Positions 26,956-35,180 of a stretch of DNA of 64,000 bases are shown piece after piece (the stretch's first letter is position 1; every line of letters begins with the position of its first letter). This stretch comes from Clostridiales bacterium. GTDB lineage: Bacteria; Bacillota; Clostridia; Peptostreptococcales; Anaerovoracaceae. The translations under genes were made by a program, and so were the position numbers. Where the stretch lies: the NCBI GenBank assembly GCA_009911365.1, contig QXXF01000001.1, positions 186,001-250,000 on the forward strand, in the 5' to 3' direction. Under the pieces are notes generated by a model that did no database searches, was not told the origin of the DNA, and worked only from the letters and a program-made list of their open reading frames with translations.

Positions 26956-28059
26956 ATGTCTATCATGCTAGGTGAATTGGAAATATCGCATCCTATAATG
27001 GTTGGCGCAGGACCATGGTCAAGAAACGCAGCTTCGATCCAGAAGTGCATTGACTATGGCGCATCGGCCGTAGTGACGGAGACCATCACACTAGATGCCC
27101 ATCCGACTCTATGTCCGCATATCTATGCCCAAGACCAGCATATCTTCAACACAAAGCTCTTCTCTGATTTACATTTAGAGCAATGGGAGCGAGAGATAAA
27201 ACGAATCGACAAAAAGGAAAGTAAATTGATTTGCAGCATTTGGGGAAGTTCTGCGTCAGAAGTTTCCTATCTAGCATCAAAAGTCAGTCAAATCGGCGCT
27301 GACGGAATTGAATTGAGTTTATTCTCACCGATTGGCACACGTAATCGAATGATCGTGGATCAATCTGAAAAGATCATAGAGTTTATCGCAGCCATACGCC
27401 ATGCTGTCCATATCCCTGTGATCGTGAAATTGTCTTATGAGATTGGAACAGATCCTTTTGTCACCAAACAGATTTACGATTCTGGGATTCGTGTTGTCAG
27501 CGCAATTGATGGGTTAAAAGGGTTAAGTGATGTGAACGTAGAGACGCAAAGCGTGAAAATGCCCACCTATGGAGGGTTCACAGGTGACTCCATCCGCCCT
27601 ATGGCCCTAGCCACAACAGCAGCTTTAAAGCAAAACACGTCATTACAAATTTGCAGTGTGGGTGGGATTAGCCATTACACACATGTGCTGGGCTATCTTA
27701 TGCTTGGCGCTGACGCAGTTCAACTAGCCTCTGTGATTCAGACCCACGGTTTTGAAATCATTACAAAAATAAAAGGAGAGTTGTCCCGGTGGCTGGAGGT
27801 TCGCCATTATTCTTTAGAGGATATCCGAGGGAGCGCGCTTTCCTCCCTGCTCCCTTTCGAAGATCTCAAGCCGCAGCCGCTTATTGCCGCAATTTCCGAT
27901 TGTGAATGCCTTCCAGAATGTCAGAAATGCACAGCCGCATGTCTTTATGACGCTATATCCTACGGTGCGTCGCTGACTATTGAGCCATCATTATGCGTTG
28001 GCTGTGGCATCTGCGTAGATCTCTGTCCTTGTCACAAGCTATTTCTTGTTTGGCAGTAA
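26956..28059 (+). CDS. PreA/dihydroorotate dehydrogenase-like flavoprotein with C-terminal 4Fe-4S domain
   Basis: The first 310 residues form a dihydroorotate/dihydropyrimidine dehydrogenase-type FMN barrel (ISHPIMVGAGPWSRN at the start, VGGISHYTHVLGYLMLGADAVQ near the phosphate site). The C-terminus adds cysteine clusters CLPECQKCTAACLY and CVGCGICVDLCPC, enough for one or two iron-sulfur centres as in NAD-dependent dihydropyrimidine dehydrogenase PreA. The usual active-site stretch NLSCPN is replaced by LSLFSPIGTRN and no cysteine is visible in the catalytic loop, so the substrate may differ from uracil. A GAAGGAGAG site precedes the ATG. Cotranscription with lacI is likely. Confidence 0.75.
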   Translation: MSIMLGELEISHPIMVGAGPWSRNAASIQKCIDYGASAVVTETITLDAHPTLCPHIYAQDQHIFNTKLFSDLHLEQWEREIKRIDKKESKLICSIWGSSASEVSYLASKVSQIGADGIELSLFSPIGTRNRMIVDQSEKIIEFIAAIRHAVHIPVIVKLSYEIGTDPFVTKQIYDSGIRVVSAIDGLKGLSDVNVETQSVKMPTYGGFTGDSIRPMALATTAALKQNTSLQICSVGGISHYTHVLGYLMLGADAVQLASVIQTHGFEIITKIKGELSRWLEVRHYSLEDIRGSALSSLLPFEDLKPQPLIAAISDCECLPECQKCTAACLYDAISYGASLTIEPSLCVGCGICVDLCPCHKLFLVWQ

Positions 28060-28218
28060 ACCCTGCCCATCTATCGCAGCTATGCCGTTCTATTGCCCAG
28101 TTTTGCTGTCACTATCAATGAATAGGGCTTTTTCTTTGACCATCGCTTCAGTACGGCTTTTGCGCACGGGCAAGCATCAGCCATTTTATGTGTCTTAACG
28201 AAACCGAATTCGAAAAAT

Positions 28219-28249
28219 ACCGCCATGAAGCGTCCTTTCTCATGGCGGT
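28219..28249 (-). terminator. Terminator downstream of the Rpn gene
   Basis: Perfect ten-base stem ACCGCCATGA (28219-28228) / TCATGGCGGT (28240-28249). On the minus strand it is followed by ATTTTTCG. It lies nine bases past the Rpn stop codon. The rest of the 28060-28257 gap holds nothing recognisable. Confidence 0.85.
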
Positions 28250-28257
28250 AATGGAAT

Positions 28258-29161
28258 CTATTCTTTTACTGTGAATTCTTGATAATACTGTTCCGCCTGT
28301 TGTTTCGTTAGTGTAAAGTGCTTTTGCAGCTTTGACAATATCCTTTCTTTGGGGACACCTTCGTCCAGATTATCTAGAATCAAAGCCTGCATCCCTCTTT
28401 TGATCCCCTGCTTCATTCCTTGTTCAATGCCTTGCTCAATACCTTGTTTTAGACCTTCGCTCCGGGCTTCGTACATCATCTGGTTATGGTCTCGAATAGC
28501 CTTTTCCCGAGCCTCATATTCCAGCCGTTTCTCCGTACTTTGGCTGATGACCCGCAGCTGTTCGTAGGCACTCTTGATGTATTTGTTTTTACTGGCTAGC
28601 ATGTCGAATTCCTCCTTCCGTTCCGCATTGATGAGTTTCGCCCACAGCAGGATGTCGCTCGCTTCTTCTTTCAGCTCCTTTGGCAGTTTAGGAAGCTCCA
28701 AGACGTGGAATTCCATTTTGTCTGTGTACAAGGTGTGCCGGGTGTCTTCCCGAAGATGGAAACAAGAATAAAATTCCGGTTCCTCTGGAAGCAACTTGAA
28801 GTCCAAAATGCTGATGCTAACGCATTTTTTCAGGACCGAATAGTCTTCTACCCGCATGAATCTGCTCTGTGAACATTTTCGACATGTAGAACAGTGACCG
28901 ATCCGCCCATACGCTCAGGGGCGAAAGCTGGATCTCGATGTCAATCTCTGTGTCATCGTTGAGCAGGACTCTCACGTCTAGGATTCCCTGTTTATCATCC
29001 TCGTGTTCCTTCCGCAAGTTGGTGTTCAGGATCTTCGTTTCCCGGATTTCCGCTGGATCCAATCCCAGCATGGCTGCTAAAAAGCCGATCCTGGCCTGTT
29101 CGTTCATCATGATTTCCTTGAAGGCGAAATCAATTTTTGGTTTCATTAAAAAATCTGTCAT
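28258..29161 (-). pseudogene. Rpn-family nuclease/transposase-like protein, frameshifted
   Basis: Rpn proteins are PD-(D/E)XK nucleases thought to promote recombination. The 5' frame (from the ATG at 29161, GGAG upstream) encodes KIDFAFKEIMMNE and the nuclease motif ILDVRVLLNDDTEIDIEIQ, then LFYMSKMFTEQIHAG and runs out in RRLFGPEKMR. The 3' frame resumes EDYSVLKKCVSISILDF and continues to the family tail with repeated GIEQGMKQGIKRGM. Removing one base near 28855 (within GGGTAGAAGAC, minus strand) restores a single frame of about 300 residues. The frameshift is seen; whether it is real or a sequence error is unknown. Confidence 0.85.
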
Positions 29162-29193
29162 CTGCGTTTTCTCCTTTCCCAATGCATGAATCG

Positions 29194-29472
29194 TCAAAAC
29201 TCCGCCCCCTGCGGCATTGACATGAATTCAGCTTTTTGTCCCTTTTGTATTGATAATTCAATCATATCTTCCCCAGGCACTACTGTCAAGAATAATCTCG
29301 CGCATTCTTCTTCTAAAACAATTCCATAGCAAATGGCTCTAGCATAGTCTTTATTGTAACCAACACAGATTTTAGCATAAATATGCGTTCCAAACAGAGA
29401 TCGGTTTTGGGTGATGTTCAATTCTTTTGCGCCAAACCTCAAAAAAATAAGAAAAGAACGTTGAAATTTCAA
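29194..29472 (-). CDS. Doubtful small open frame downstream of tRNA-Pro
   Basis: The frame is 92 codons, but its first 13 codons are the tRNA terminator hairpin and T-run, so the ATG-like start cannot be genuine. The remaining portion (LFGTHIYAKICVGYNKDYARAI, then GIVLEEECARLFLTVVPGED) looks like protein in composition, yet there is no ribosome binding site and I recognise no family. It may be a remnant of a lost gene. Listed so the region is not read as blank. Confidence 0.2.
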   Translation of the reverse strand: MKFQRSFLIFLRFGAKELNITQNRSLFGTHIYAKICVGYNKDYARAICYGIVLEEECARLFLTVVPGEDMIELSIQKGQKAEFMSMPQGAEF

Positions 29473-29479
29473 CGTTCTT
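29454..29479 (-). terminator. Terminator of tRNA-Pro
   Basis: Perfect 26-bp palindrome (arm AAGAACGTTGAAA) two bases past the tRNA 3' end, followed on the minus strand by TTCTTATTTTTTTGAGG. Confidence 0.9.
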
Positions 29480-29481
29480 CA

Positions 29482-29558
29482 TGGTCGAGGCAGCAGGATT
29501 CGAACCTGTGGCCTTTGCGTCCCGAACGCAACGCTCTACCAAGCTGAGCTATGCCTCG
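29482..29558 (-). tRNA. tRNA-Pro(CGG)
   Basis: The minus strand folds as a cloverleaf: acceptor CGAGGCA/TGCCTCG, D-arm with AGCTTGGTAGAGC, anticodon stem TTGCG/CGCAA with loop TTCGGGA (anticodon CGG), T-loop TTCGAAT, discriminator A and an encoded CCA (29484-29482). The outermost T-stem pair looks like A-C, a minor irregularity. A terminator follows directly. It is not adjacent to an integrase and shows no 3' repeat, so it is not an attachment site here. Confidence 0.95.
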
Positions 29559-29580
29559 CCCTGACTTTACTATTATACAC

Positions 29581-30801
29581 TCATCGCATGGTTCCTGCAA
29601 CAGGAATTTTCAAAATTTCTATTTCTCCATTTCCCAGTTTCACCCAAGGATCAGAAATGTCTCCGCCTTTCAAGTTATTGCTGATAGCCCTCAGCACTCC
29701 GCTATGGGCCACTATGACCAAATCTCGGCAAGTATCGTTTTTCAAAATCTGTGCCAGCGCTTTGATCACTCGATATTGCAGATCAAAAAAATTCTCGCTG
29801 CCATGGCCCAGCTTCCAAGCCATCAGATTCTGTCCCCGCATTTCGTACTCTTTTGGGAAGTCACGCTTGATCTGGCTGATGAATTTTCCGTCCCAAGAAC
29901 CTAGACTCATTTCCCGAAACCCTGGCACGAAAACGAAACGCTTTAGACCCGCCTGCCTGCTGACGATTTTTGCGGTTTCCTCAGCCCGAGACAGATCACT
30001 AGTATAAATCCTATCTGTTTCCAATGTATATCCTGCCAGGACACGGCCCGCAGCCAGTGCCTGCGCTTTTCCCTTTTCACTTAGAGACACGTCCGTCTGT
30101 CCCAAAAAAATTTTTTCCTTATGTTGCTGAATCTGCCCATGGCGGATCAGAAAAAGTCTTCGGCCCGCAGCCAGCTCGTCCAAATCTTCCGATTGACAAC
30201 CATGGTCCCAATAAGCTTTGATTTCCTCATAGGCCTCTGGCGTGTCCATATCCATGACCACACCTTCAAATCCGGTCTCCACCCGCTTCATTTTTTCAAA
30301 ATCCCGGTCCGTAATCGCCTTCAGCCCGCCTGCGCCGTCATGAGCCAAGATCTCCTCCCGATATGTGGACGGAACCAGCAACGGATGCCCCTTTTTACCC
30401 CGATAGCAAGGCACTGTGAACCGCTCTGGCTCAAAACCATCTATCAGCAGCCGCATCACTTGTTCTGTCACCAGCGGGCAATCTACAGGCAGAATAAAAA
30501 AACCATCCAAATCCGAAGAAAGGGCAGTCACCCCCGCTTGTATGGATGTGAACATGCCCTTTTCAAACTCCGAGTTGAAAGCTTCAATCACCTTTTGGCG
30601 ATAGAGCACAGGATGGATGGACTCCCGATTATACCCGGTAACAATTACGATTTCCTTAATTCCGATAGCTTTCGACACTTCTATAGCCCGCTCAACTACT
30701 GTTTTATCGCCTATTGGCAATAATGGTTTGAATTTGCCCATTCTTGACGAAAAACCCGCAGCTAGGATACAGATGCCGAAGCGGCCTTGTCCTTTAATCA
30801 T
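29581..30801 (-). CDS. Fusion of MocA-like nucleotidyltransferase and histidine phosphatase
   Basis: Residues 1-200 are a MobA/MocA-type nucleotidyltransferase: LAAGFSSRMGKFKPLL carries the nucleotide-binding loop and LPVDCPLV the metal-binding Asp. This family attaches CMP or GMP to the molybdenum cofactor. Residues about 213-406 are a phosphoglycerate-mutase-like histidine phosphatase, with catalytic RHGQ (His221), SDLSRAEETA and VAHSGVLR. The gene overlaps xdhC by eight bases, supporting a role in molybdenum hydroxylase maturation. What the phosphatase half acts on is unknown; it resembles alpha-ribazole phosphatase. The fusion is complete and uninterrupted. Confidence 0.85.
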   Translation of the reverse strand: MIKGQGRFGICILAAGFSSRMGKFKPLLPIGDKTVVERAIEVSKAIGIKEIVIVTGYNRESIHPVLYRQKVIEAFNSEFEKGMFTSIQAGVTALSSDLDGFFILPVDCPLVTEQVMRLLIDGFEPERFTVPCYRGKKGHPLLVPSTYREEILAHDGAGGLKAITDRDFEKMKRVETGFEGVVMDMDTPEAYEEIKAYWDHGCQSEDLDELAAGRRLFLIRHGQIQQHKEKIFLGQTDVSLSEKGKAQALAAGRVLAGYTLETDRIYTSDLSRAEETAKIVSRQAGLKRFVFVPGFREMSLGSWDGKFISQIKRDFPKEYEMRGQNLMAWKLGHGSENFFDLQYRVIKALAQILKNDTCRDLVIVAHSGVLRAISNNLKGGDISDPWVKLGNGEIEILKIPVAGTMR

Positions 30802-31615
30802 GACTGGCCCTGACCTGGATCATTTCAGCGGCAATACTGATTGCGATCTCTTCCGGTGTTTCCGCCTGGATGGAAAGACCAATCGGCGCATGGACCCTGG
30901 CAATGTCCGCTTCTGCGTAACCTTCCTCCCGCAGCATATCAAATAGCATTTTGTTTTTCTTCCTGCTGCCGATCATTCCCACATATGCGCTCTTTTGCTT
31001 CAATGCGTCCTTCAGCACATCGTAATCTCCCATGTGACCTCTGGTAACAATAACAATGTAGCTGTTCTCGTTCAACTCTAATCCATCAAAAGCATGCTTG
31101 AAATCAGAGACCACTTTCACCCCCGAAGCTTCTGGAAACCGCTCTCTATTCGCATATTCCACCCGGTCATCAATAGCTACTGTCCTGAAATTAATATGAC
31201 GCAGCACCGGCTCCAGAGCTAGGCCTACGTGGCCCGCACCAAAGATATACGCTGTGGTTTCTAAATTGAATTCTTCCTTGAACGCTTCCGGGTGAGCTGC
31301 GTCCACATACTCGATCAGCACGTCCGCGTCACCACCGCAGCCCATATCCAAAGCGTCCCGTTCTTCCGTGTTCAGCTTAAAACGATGTAGCCTTTGCTTT
31401 TCTTTTGTACCAAAGGTTTCCCTACACAGTTTTTCCGTTTCCGCTTCCAGCCTGCCGCCGCCAACGGTCCCCATTGTGGTTCCGTCCTTTTTCACCAGCA
31501 TCCACGCGCCTTTTTTGCGGGGCGTGGAACCTGTGGTGTCCACAACCTTCGCGATTACGAAGTCTTCACCCTGATCCAATAGATCTCTTGCGAAATATAT
31601 GATTTTATTCGACAT
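30794..31615 (-). CDS. xdhC: XdhC/CoxI-family molybdenum hydroxylase maturation protein
   Basis: XdhC-type proteins bind molybdenum cofactor, help sulfurate it and insert it into xanthine dehydrogenase-type enzymes. The 273 residues start with the XdhC_CoxI domain (AKVVDTTGSTPRKKGAWMLV, TVGGGRLEAE, MGCGGDADVLIE) and continue with a Rossmann-type C-terminal domain with GAGHVG at about 126-131, then VTRGHMGDYDVL and GMIGSRKKN. It is the first gene of the pair with the MocA fusion. No hydroxylase structural genes lie in this window, so the client enzyme is elsewhere. Confidence 0.9.
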   Translation of the reverse strand: MSNKIIYFARDLLDQGEDFVIAKVVDTTGSTPRKKGAWMLVKKDGTTMGTVGGGRLEAETEKLCRETFGTKEKQRLHRFKLNTEERDALDMGCGGDADVLIEYVDAAHPEAFKEEFNLETTAYIFGAGHVGLALEPVLRHINFRTVAIDDRVEYANRERFPEASGVKVVSDFKHAFDGLELNENSYIVIVTRGHMGDYDVLKDALKQKSAYVGMIGSRKKNKMLFDMLREEGYAEADIARVHAPIGLSIQAETPEEIAISIAAEMIQVRASHD

Positions 31616-31735
31616 GATTCCCTCTTTTGTTTCTCCTCCAATACTTACGCTTGCCGAAAGCGCACTTTACCATGGGTTAATATGGCAAAAAGCCTCAACA
31701 AAGGTTTTTCACTTTATATTCCACGTATGTTGTTT

Positions 31736-32104
31736 CTAAAGCTCCTGAATCGCTGAAACCGTGATTTCATACTGTGTCCGCACCTGTTCCATCAGTGCCT
31801 GTACCCGCTTGGCTTCTTCATCTGAAGGCTGCTTTTCCTCTAAATCCCGCAGCAATTCTGTCAAGGTGTTAGCTGGCTCCTGCAGTCCCGTAAAATCTAG
31901 GTTCTGGCAGATTCCCTTAAGCGTATGGGCAGCCCGGAACGCTTCTGCGTAGTCTTGTGCCGCCAGGCTTTCCTGCAACTTCTCGCAGCTGGTATCTTTT
32001 AAAAACATCATGGCAAATTTTTTGACTCGCTCCTCTGTCATGAGACGGGCGATCACGCCCTGGTAATTCCCATTTATTTTTTCGTAACATTCCTGTACTG
32101 TCAT
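31736..32104 (-). CDS. HPt (histidine phosphotransfer) domain protein
   Basis: A 122-residue helical phosphorelay carrier with the phospho-accepting His60 in RAAHTLKGICQNLDF. No kinase domain is attached. Its gene lies 48 bases downstream of the HD-GYP response regulator in the same orientation, so the two are likely partners. The histidine kinase that feeds them is not encoded nearby. A ribosome binding site of the GGAGG type is visible (CAGGGAGGATAAGGGT). Confidence 0.85.
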   Translation of the reverse strand: MTVQECYEKINGNYQGVIARLMTEERVKKFAMMFLKDTSCEKLQESLAAQDYAEAFRAAHTLKGICQNLDFTGLQEPANTLTELLRDLEEKQPSDEEAKRVQALMEQVRTQYEITVSAIQEL

Positions 32105-32152
32105 ACCCTTATCCTCCCTGTATTTCTACTTTCTTTATATCGATATCATAAA

Positions 32153-33274
32153 TTACTGGTGCAGCAGATTCTGTACCATATTCCTTACATCCTGTTGATC
32201 GGAAGAATGCCCCATAGCGCTATCTCCCATTCCTTTCTTCAACTGGTCCTGCACTTCCAATAGACATTCTAGCAAGAGTGGATTAAAGACTCCGCACTCG
32301 CCATTTAAAATCATATCCACGGCCTTTTCATGAGAAAAGGCTTTTTTGTATACCCGCTCGCTGGTCAGCGCATCGTAAACGTCTGCCAGAGATACGACTT
32401 GAGCGGAAATTGGAATCTCCTCGCCTTCCAATCCATCTGGATAACCCCGTCCATTGTACCGCTCGTGGTGCCAACGACAAATTTCATAAGCCACTTTGAT
32501 CAACGGCTCGTTATGGTGTTCCAGAAGATCTTTTAACATGGCGGCACCAATAGCTGAATGCGTCTTCATGATCTCGAACTCATCATTAGTCAGCCTGCCC
32601 GGTTTGTTAATCACCTCTTCTGGGATGCTGATCTTTCCAATGTCATGGAGTGCGGAAGCCGTGCTGATCAGCTGTATATCTGAATGTGTCAGCTTGTATT
32701 GATCTGTTTTCCGCATCAAGCATTCCAACAGTAACTCTGTCATCAGCTTGATATGAATGACATGCAGACCGCTTTCACCATTACGGAATTCTACGATGTG
32801 GCTCAAAACCATGACCATGACACCGTTAGACTCTTCCTTCTCATGGATCTGTTCAACCACCATATCAATGAGCTTCTTTTGCTTTTCATAAAGTGTCAAA
32901 GCATTGACAACCCGACGGCGAACTACCAAGGAATCAAATGGGCGGCTGATGTAGTCCGTGACTCCCAGCTCATACGCTTTTGCCACTAAGGTTGGATCAT
33001 CCTCCGCTGAAATCATGATAACCGGTATATTTTCAATCCAATGATGGCGATTCATGGTACCTAAAACTTCAAACCCATCCATGACAGGCATGACAATATC
33101 AAGCAGCACCATGTCGATCTTTTCTCCATATTTTTCGAGCATTTCAATGCCCTCTTCTCCATTTGAACCTTCCAGGATTTCATAATCTTCCAGGATATCG
33201 GCTAAAATAGATCGGTTCATCATGGAGTCGTCTACGATTAAAATGGTCTGTTTATGCTCTTCTCTGTTAATCAT
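32153..33274 (-). CDS. Response regulator with HD-GYP (cyclic-di-GMP phosphodiesterase-type) output domain
   Basis: The receiver domain (Asp15/Asp16, phospho-acceptor Asp59 in LLDIVMPVMDGF, RPF motif) is followed by a coiled linker and an HD-GYP domain with HD at 210-211 (LHDIGK), HH near 269-270 and GRGYPDGL at 275-282. HD-GYP enzymes degrade cyclic di-GMP or related dinucleotides. The 373 residues match the RpfG/two-domain class. Motif residues look intact, so catalysis is likely but inferred. The downstream HPt gene suggests a phosphorelay input. Confidence 0.9.
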   Translation of the reverse strand: MINREEHKQTILIVDDSMMNRSILADILEDYEILEGSNGEEGIEMLEKYGEKIDMVLLDIVMPVMDGFEVLGTMNRHHWIENIPVIMISAEDDPTLVAKAYELGVTDYISRPFDSLVVRRRVVNALTLYEKQKKLIDMVVEQIHEKEESNGVMVMVLSHIVEFRNGESGLHVIHIKLMTELLLECLMRKTDQYKLTHSDIQLISTASALHDIGKISIPEEVINKPGRLTNDEFEIMKTHSAIGAAMLKDLLEHHNEPLIKVAYEICRWHHERYNGRGYPDGLEGEEIPISAQVVSLADVYDALTSERVYKKAFSHEKAVDMILNGECGVFNPLLLECLLEVQDQLKKGMGDSAMGHSSDQQDVRNMVQNLLHQ

Positions 33275-33577
33275 ATGTAATCCTCTTTCTTTCTATCTTT
33301 AGCTAAGCTTATTATCACTTTTCAATATCTGCAGACATCACGATCCAGTAGCCGTGATTCAATAAACACTTCCTTGTGGCAACGCCGTTATGAGTCGTAT
33401 GCATTTATTATACCACATTGATATCACGATTCCAGCATTTTATTAAAATTCCTTGTGTGGAATTGATAAAGAAATGACGCACACCCGTGCCAAAACGGAA
33501 GCCTGCGCCAAGGAAGCAAGATCGGACTATTGCTTTCATGAAACCCTGATTGCCTCAAAGGCAGTCTCACTTTATTC
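33275..33577. other. Intergenic region between HD-GYP gene and thi promoter
   Basis: About 300 bases holding the upstream regions of both divergent units. Small open frames on either strand lack ribosome binding sites and family resemblance. I see no RNA structure other than the downstream TPP riboswitch. Confidence 0.35.
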
Positions 33578-33606
33578 TTGACAACTGATCCCCCATGCAA
33601 TATAAT
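33578..33606 (+). promoter_or_regulatory. Consensus promoter of the thiamine operon
   Basis: Perfect TTGACA at 33578-33583, a 17-base spacer and perfect TATAAT at 33601-33606. An exact consensus on both boxes fits a strong promoter controlled downstream by a riboswitch. Confidence 0.93.
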
Positions 33607-33617
33607 GGACCTAATTT

Positions 33618-33707
33618 CGGGGGAGCTTGTATGGCAGGCTGAGAGGAAGTGATCCAACTTCGACCCTTAAAACCTGATGTGGGTAATGCCACCGTAGGAA
33701 GAAGCGG
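33618..33707 (+). ncRNA. TPP riboswitch (THI element)
   Basis: The conserved THI-box elements appear in order: GGGAGCTTG, the pyrimidine-sensor motif GGCTGAGAGG (about 33637-33646), GACCCTTAAAACCTGATGTGG, and the pyrophosphate-site motif GTAATGCCACCGTAGGAAG (about 33683-33701). It sits at the start of the thiC transcript and is followed by a terminator hairpin, so thiamine pyrophosphate is expected to cause premature termination. Confidence 0.95.
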
Positions 33708-33722
33708 GTACGGACTTTTGTT

Positions 33723-33757
33723 ACGGAGAATGCCTAGATCGGCGTTCTCCGTTTTTT
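33723..33757 (+). terminator. Expression-platform terminator of the TPP riboswitch
   Basis: ACGGAGAATGCC pairs with GGCGTTCTCCGT around TAGATC, followed by TTTTTT. It lies 15 bases after the aptamer and 38 before thiC, typical for transcriptional attenuation. Confidence 0.9.
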
Positions 33758-33794
33758 ATTCGCAGCGAAAGAAAGGAAGAAAGGAAGGCGCAAC

Positions 33795-35102
33795 ATGAAT
33801 TATGCGACTCAGATGGAAGCGGCCCGCAAAGGGATCGTTACCGAAGAAATGAAGATTGTAGCTGAAAAAGAACAAGTCTCCACAAAGCAATTGATGGAAT
33901 GGATGGCTGCGGGAAAAGTGATCATCCCTTGCAACAAGCGTCACAAAGCCATTTCACCCAGCGGCCTCGGCTCTATGCTAAAGACGAAAATCAACGTGAA
34001 TCTAGGGACTTCCAGAGACATGACGGACCTGGACATGGAGTTCGCCAAAGTACAAAGCGCCATTGACATGGGCGCAGAGGCCATCATGGACCTCAGTTCT
34101 TTTGGCGATACGCAAAAATTCCGTCGCCACCTGACAAAGAACAGCCCTGCCATGATCGGCACGGTTCCCATTTATGACGCAGTGGTTTACTACAACAAAC
34201 CATTGATCGAGATCACTAGCCAGGAATGGATGGATATTGCCAGAACGCATGCGGAAGATGGCGTGGATTTTCTTACCATCCACTGCGGGATCAACAAGGA
34301 AACCGCTCACAAGTTCAAGCGCAACAAAAGGCTGATGAACATCGTTTCCCGGGGCGGTTCCATTATTTTCGCATGGATGGAAATGACGGGAAACGAAAAT
34401 CCATTTTACGAGCATTTTGATCAACTCCTTGAAATTTGCAGAGAATACGATGTTTCTCTAAGCCTTGGAGACGCTTGCCGCCCTGGCTGTCTCGCTGACG
34501 GCACGGATGCGAGCCAGATCGAAGAACTGGTGGCCTTAGGCGAATTGACAAAAAGAGCTTGGAAGCATGATGTGCAGGTGATGATCGAGGGGCCAGGCCA
34601 CATGCCGCTGAACCAGGTGGCCGCCAACATGGAAATCCAAAAGACCTTGTGCCACGGCGCACCCTTTTATGTCTTGGGGCCGATTGTCACCGATGTTGCG
34701 CCTGGCTATGACCATATCACCTCGGCCATCGGCGGAGCAGTGGCCGCGGCTAGCGGAGCCGCGTTCCTCTGTTATGTGACACCTGCGGAACACCTGCGCC
34801 TGCCAACCGTGGAAGATGTAAAGGAAGGCATCGTAGCGGCCAGGATCGCTGCCCATACGGCAGACATTGCCAAAGGCGTGCCAGGAGCCATGGAGTGGGA
34901 CAACCAGATGAGCCTAGCCCGCAAGAAACTGGATTGGGACAAAATGTTCGACCTTGCCATTGACCCGGAAAAAGCCAAGGAATACCGGGATTCTTCTGTC
35001 CCTGAAAAGGAAGACACCTGTACCATGTGCGGAAATTTCTGCGCTGTGAAGAATATGAACCGGATCCTGGATGGGGAAATCGTTTCTATTTTTGATGAAT
35101 AG
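33795..35102 (+). CDS. thiC: Phosphomethylpyrimidine synthase ThiC
   Basis: Radical-SAM-type enzyme that rearranges aminoimidazole ribotide to HMP phosphate for thiamine. The 435 residues match the shorter bacterial/archaeal ThiC form. Conserved stretches include [35 protein letters not shown] and, near the C-terminus, the cluster-binding [11 protein letters not shown] (CxxCxxxxC). The ATG follows AGGAAGGCGCAAC. It is the first gene under the TPP riboswitch and is followed by thiM and thiED. It is intact. Confidence 0.97.
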   Translation: MNYATQMEAARKGIVTEEMKIVAEKEQVSTKQLMEWMAAGKVIIPCNKRHKAISPSGLGSMLKTKINVNLGTSRDMTDLDMEFAKVQSAIDMGAEAIMDLSSFGDTQKFRRHLTKNSPAMIGTVPIYDAVVYYNKPLIEITSQEWMDIARTHAEDGVDFLTIHCGINKETAHKFKRNKRLMNIVSRGGSIIFAWMEMTGNENPFYEHFDQLLEICREYDVSLSLGDACRPGCLADGTDASQIEELVALGELTKRAWKHDVQVMIEGPGHMPLNQVAANMEIQKTLCHGAPFYVLGPIVTDVAPGYDHITSAIGGAVAAASGAAFLCYVTPAEHLRLPTVEDVKEGIVAARIAAHTADIAKGVPGAMEWDNQMSLARKKLDWDKMFDLAIDPEKAKEYRDSSVPEKEDTCTMCGNFCAVKNMNRILDGEIVSIFDE

Positions 35103-35180
35103 AGACAAAGCGTTTCTCGGAAATCTGGAGCGCACAATCACAGGATCCCATGGGATCATCAAACTGAAAGGAGAAAAGTC

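Noticed and set aside
29482-29558. tRNA-Pro as an integration site
   Set aside because: No integrase gene beside it and no repeat of the tRNA 3' end found nearby; the serine-recombinase element uses a GA site inside an Rpn gene instead.
33424-33657. 77-codon minus-strand frame over the thiamine promoter
   Set aside because: It overlaps a consensus promoter and the riboswitch start on the other strand and has no supporting signals.
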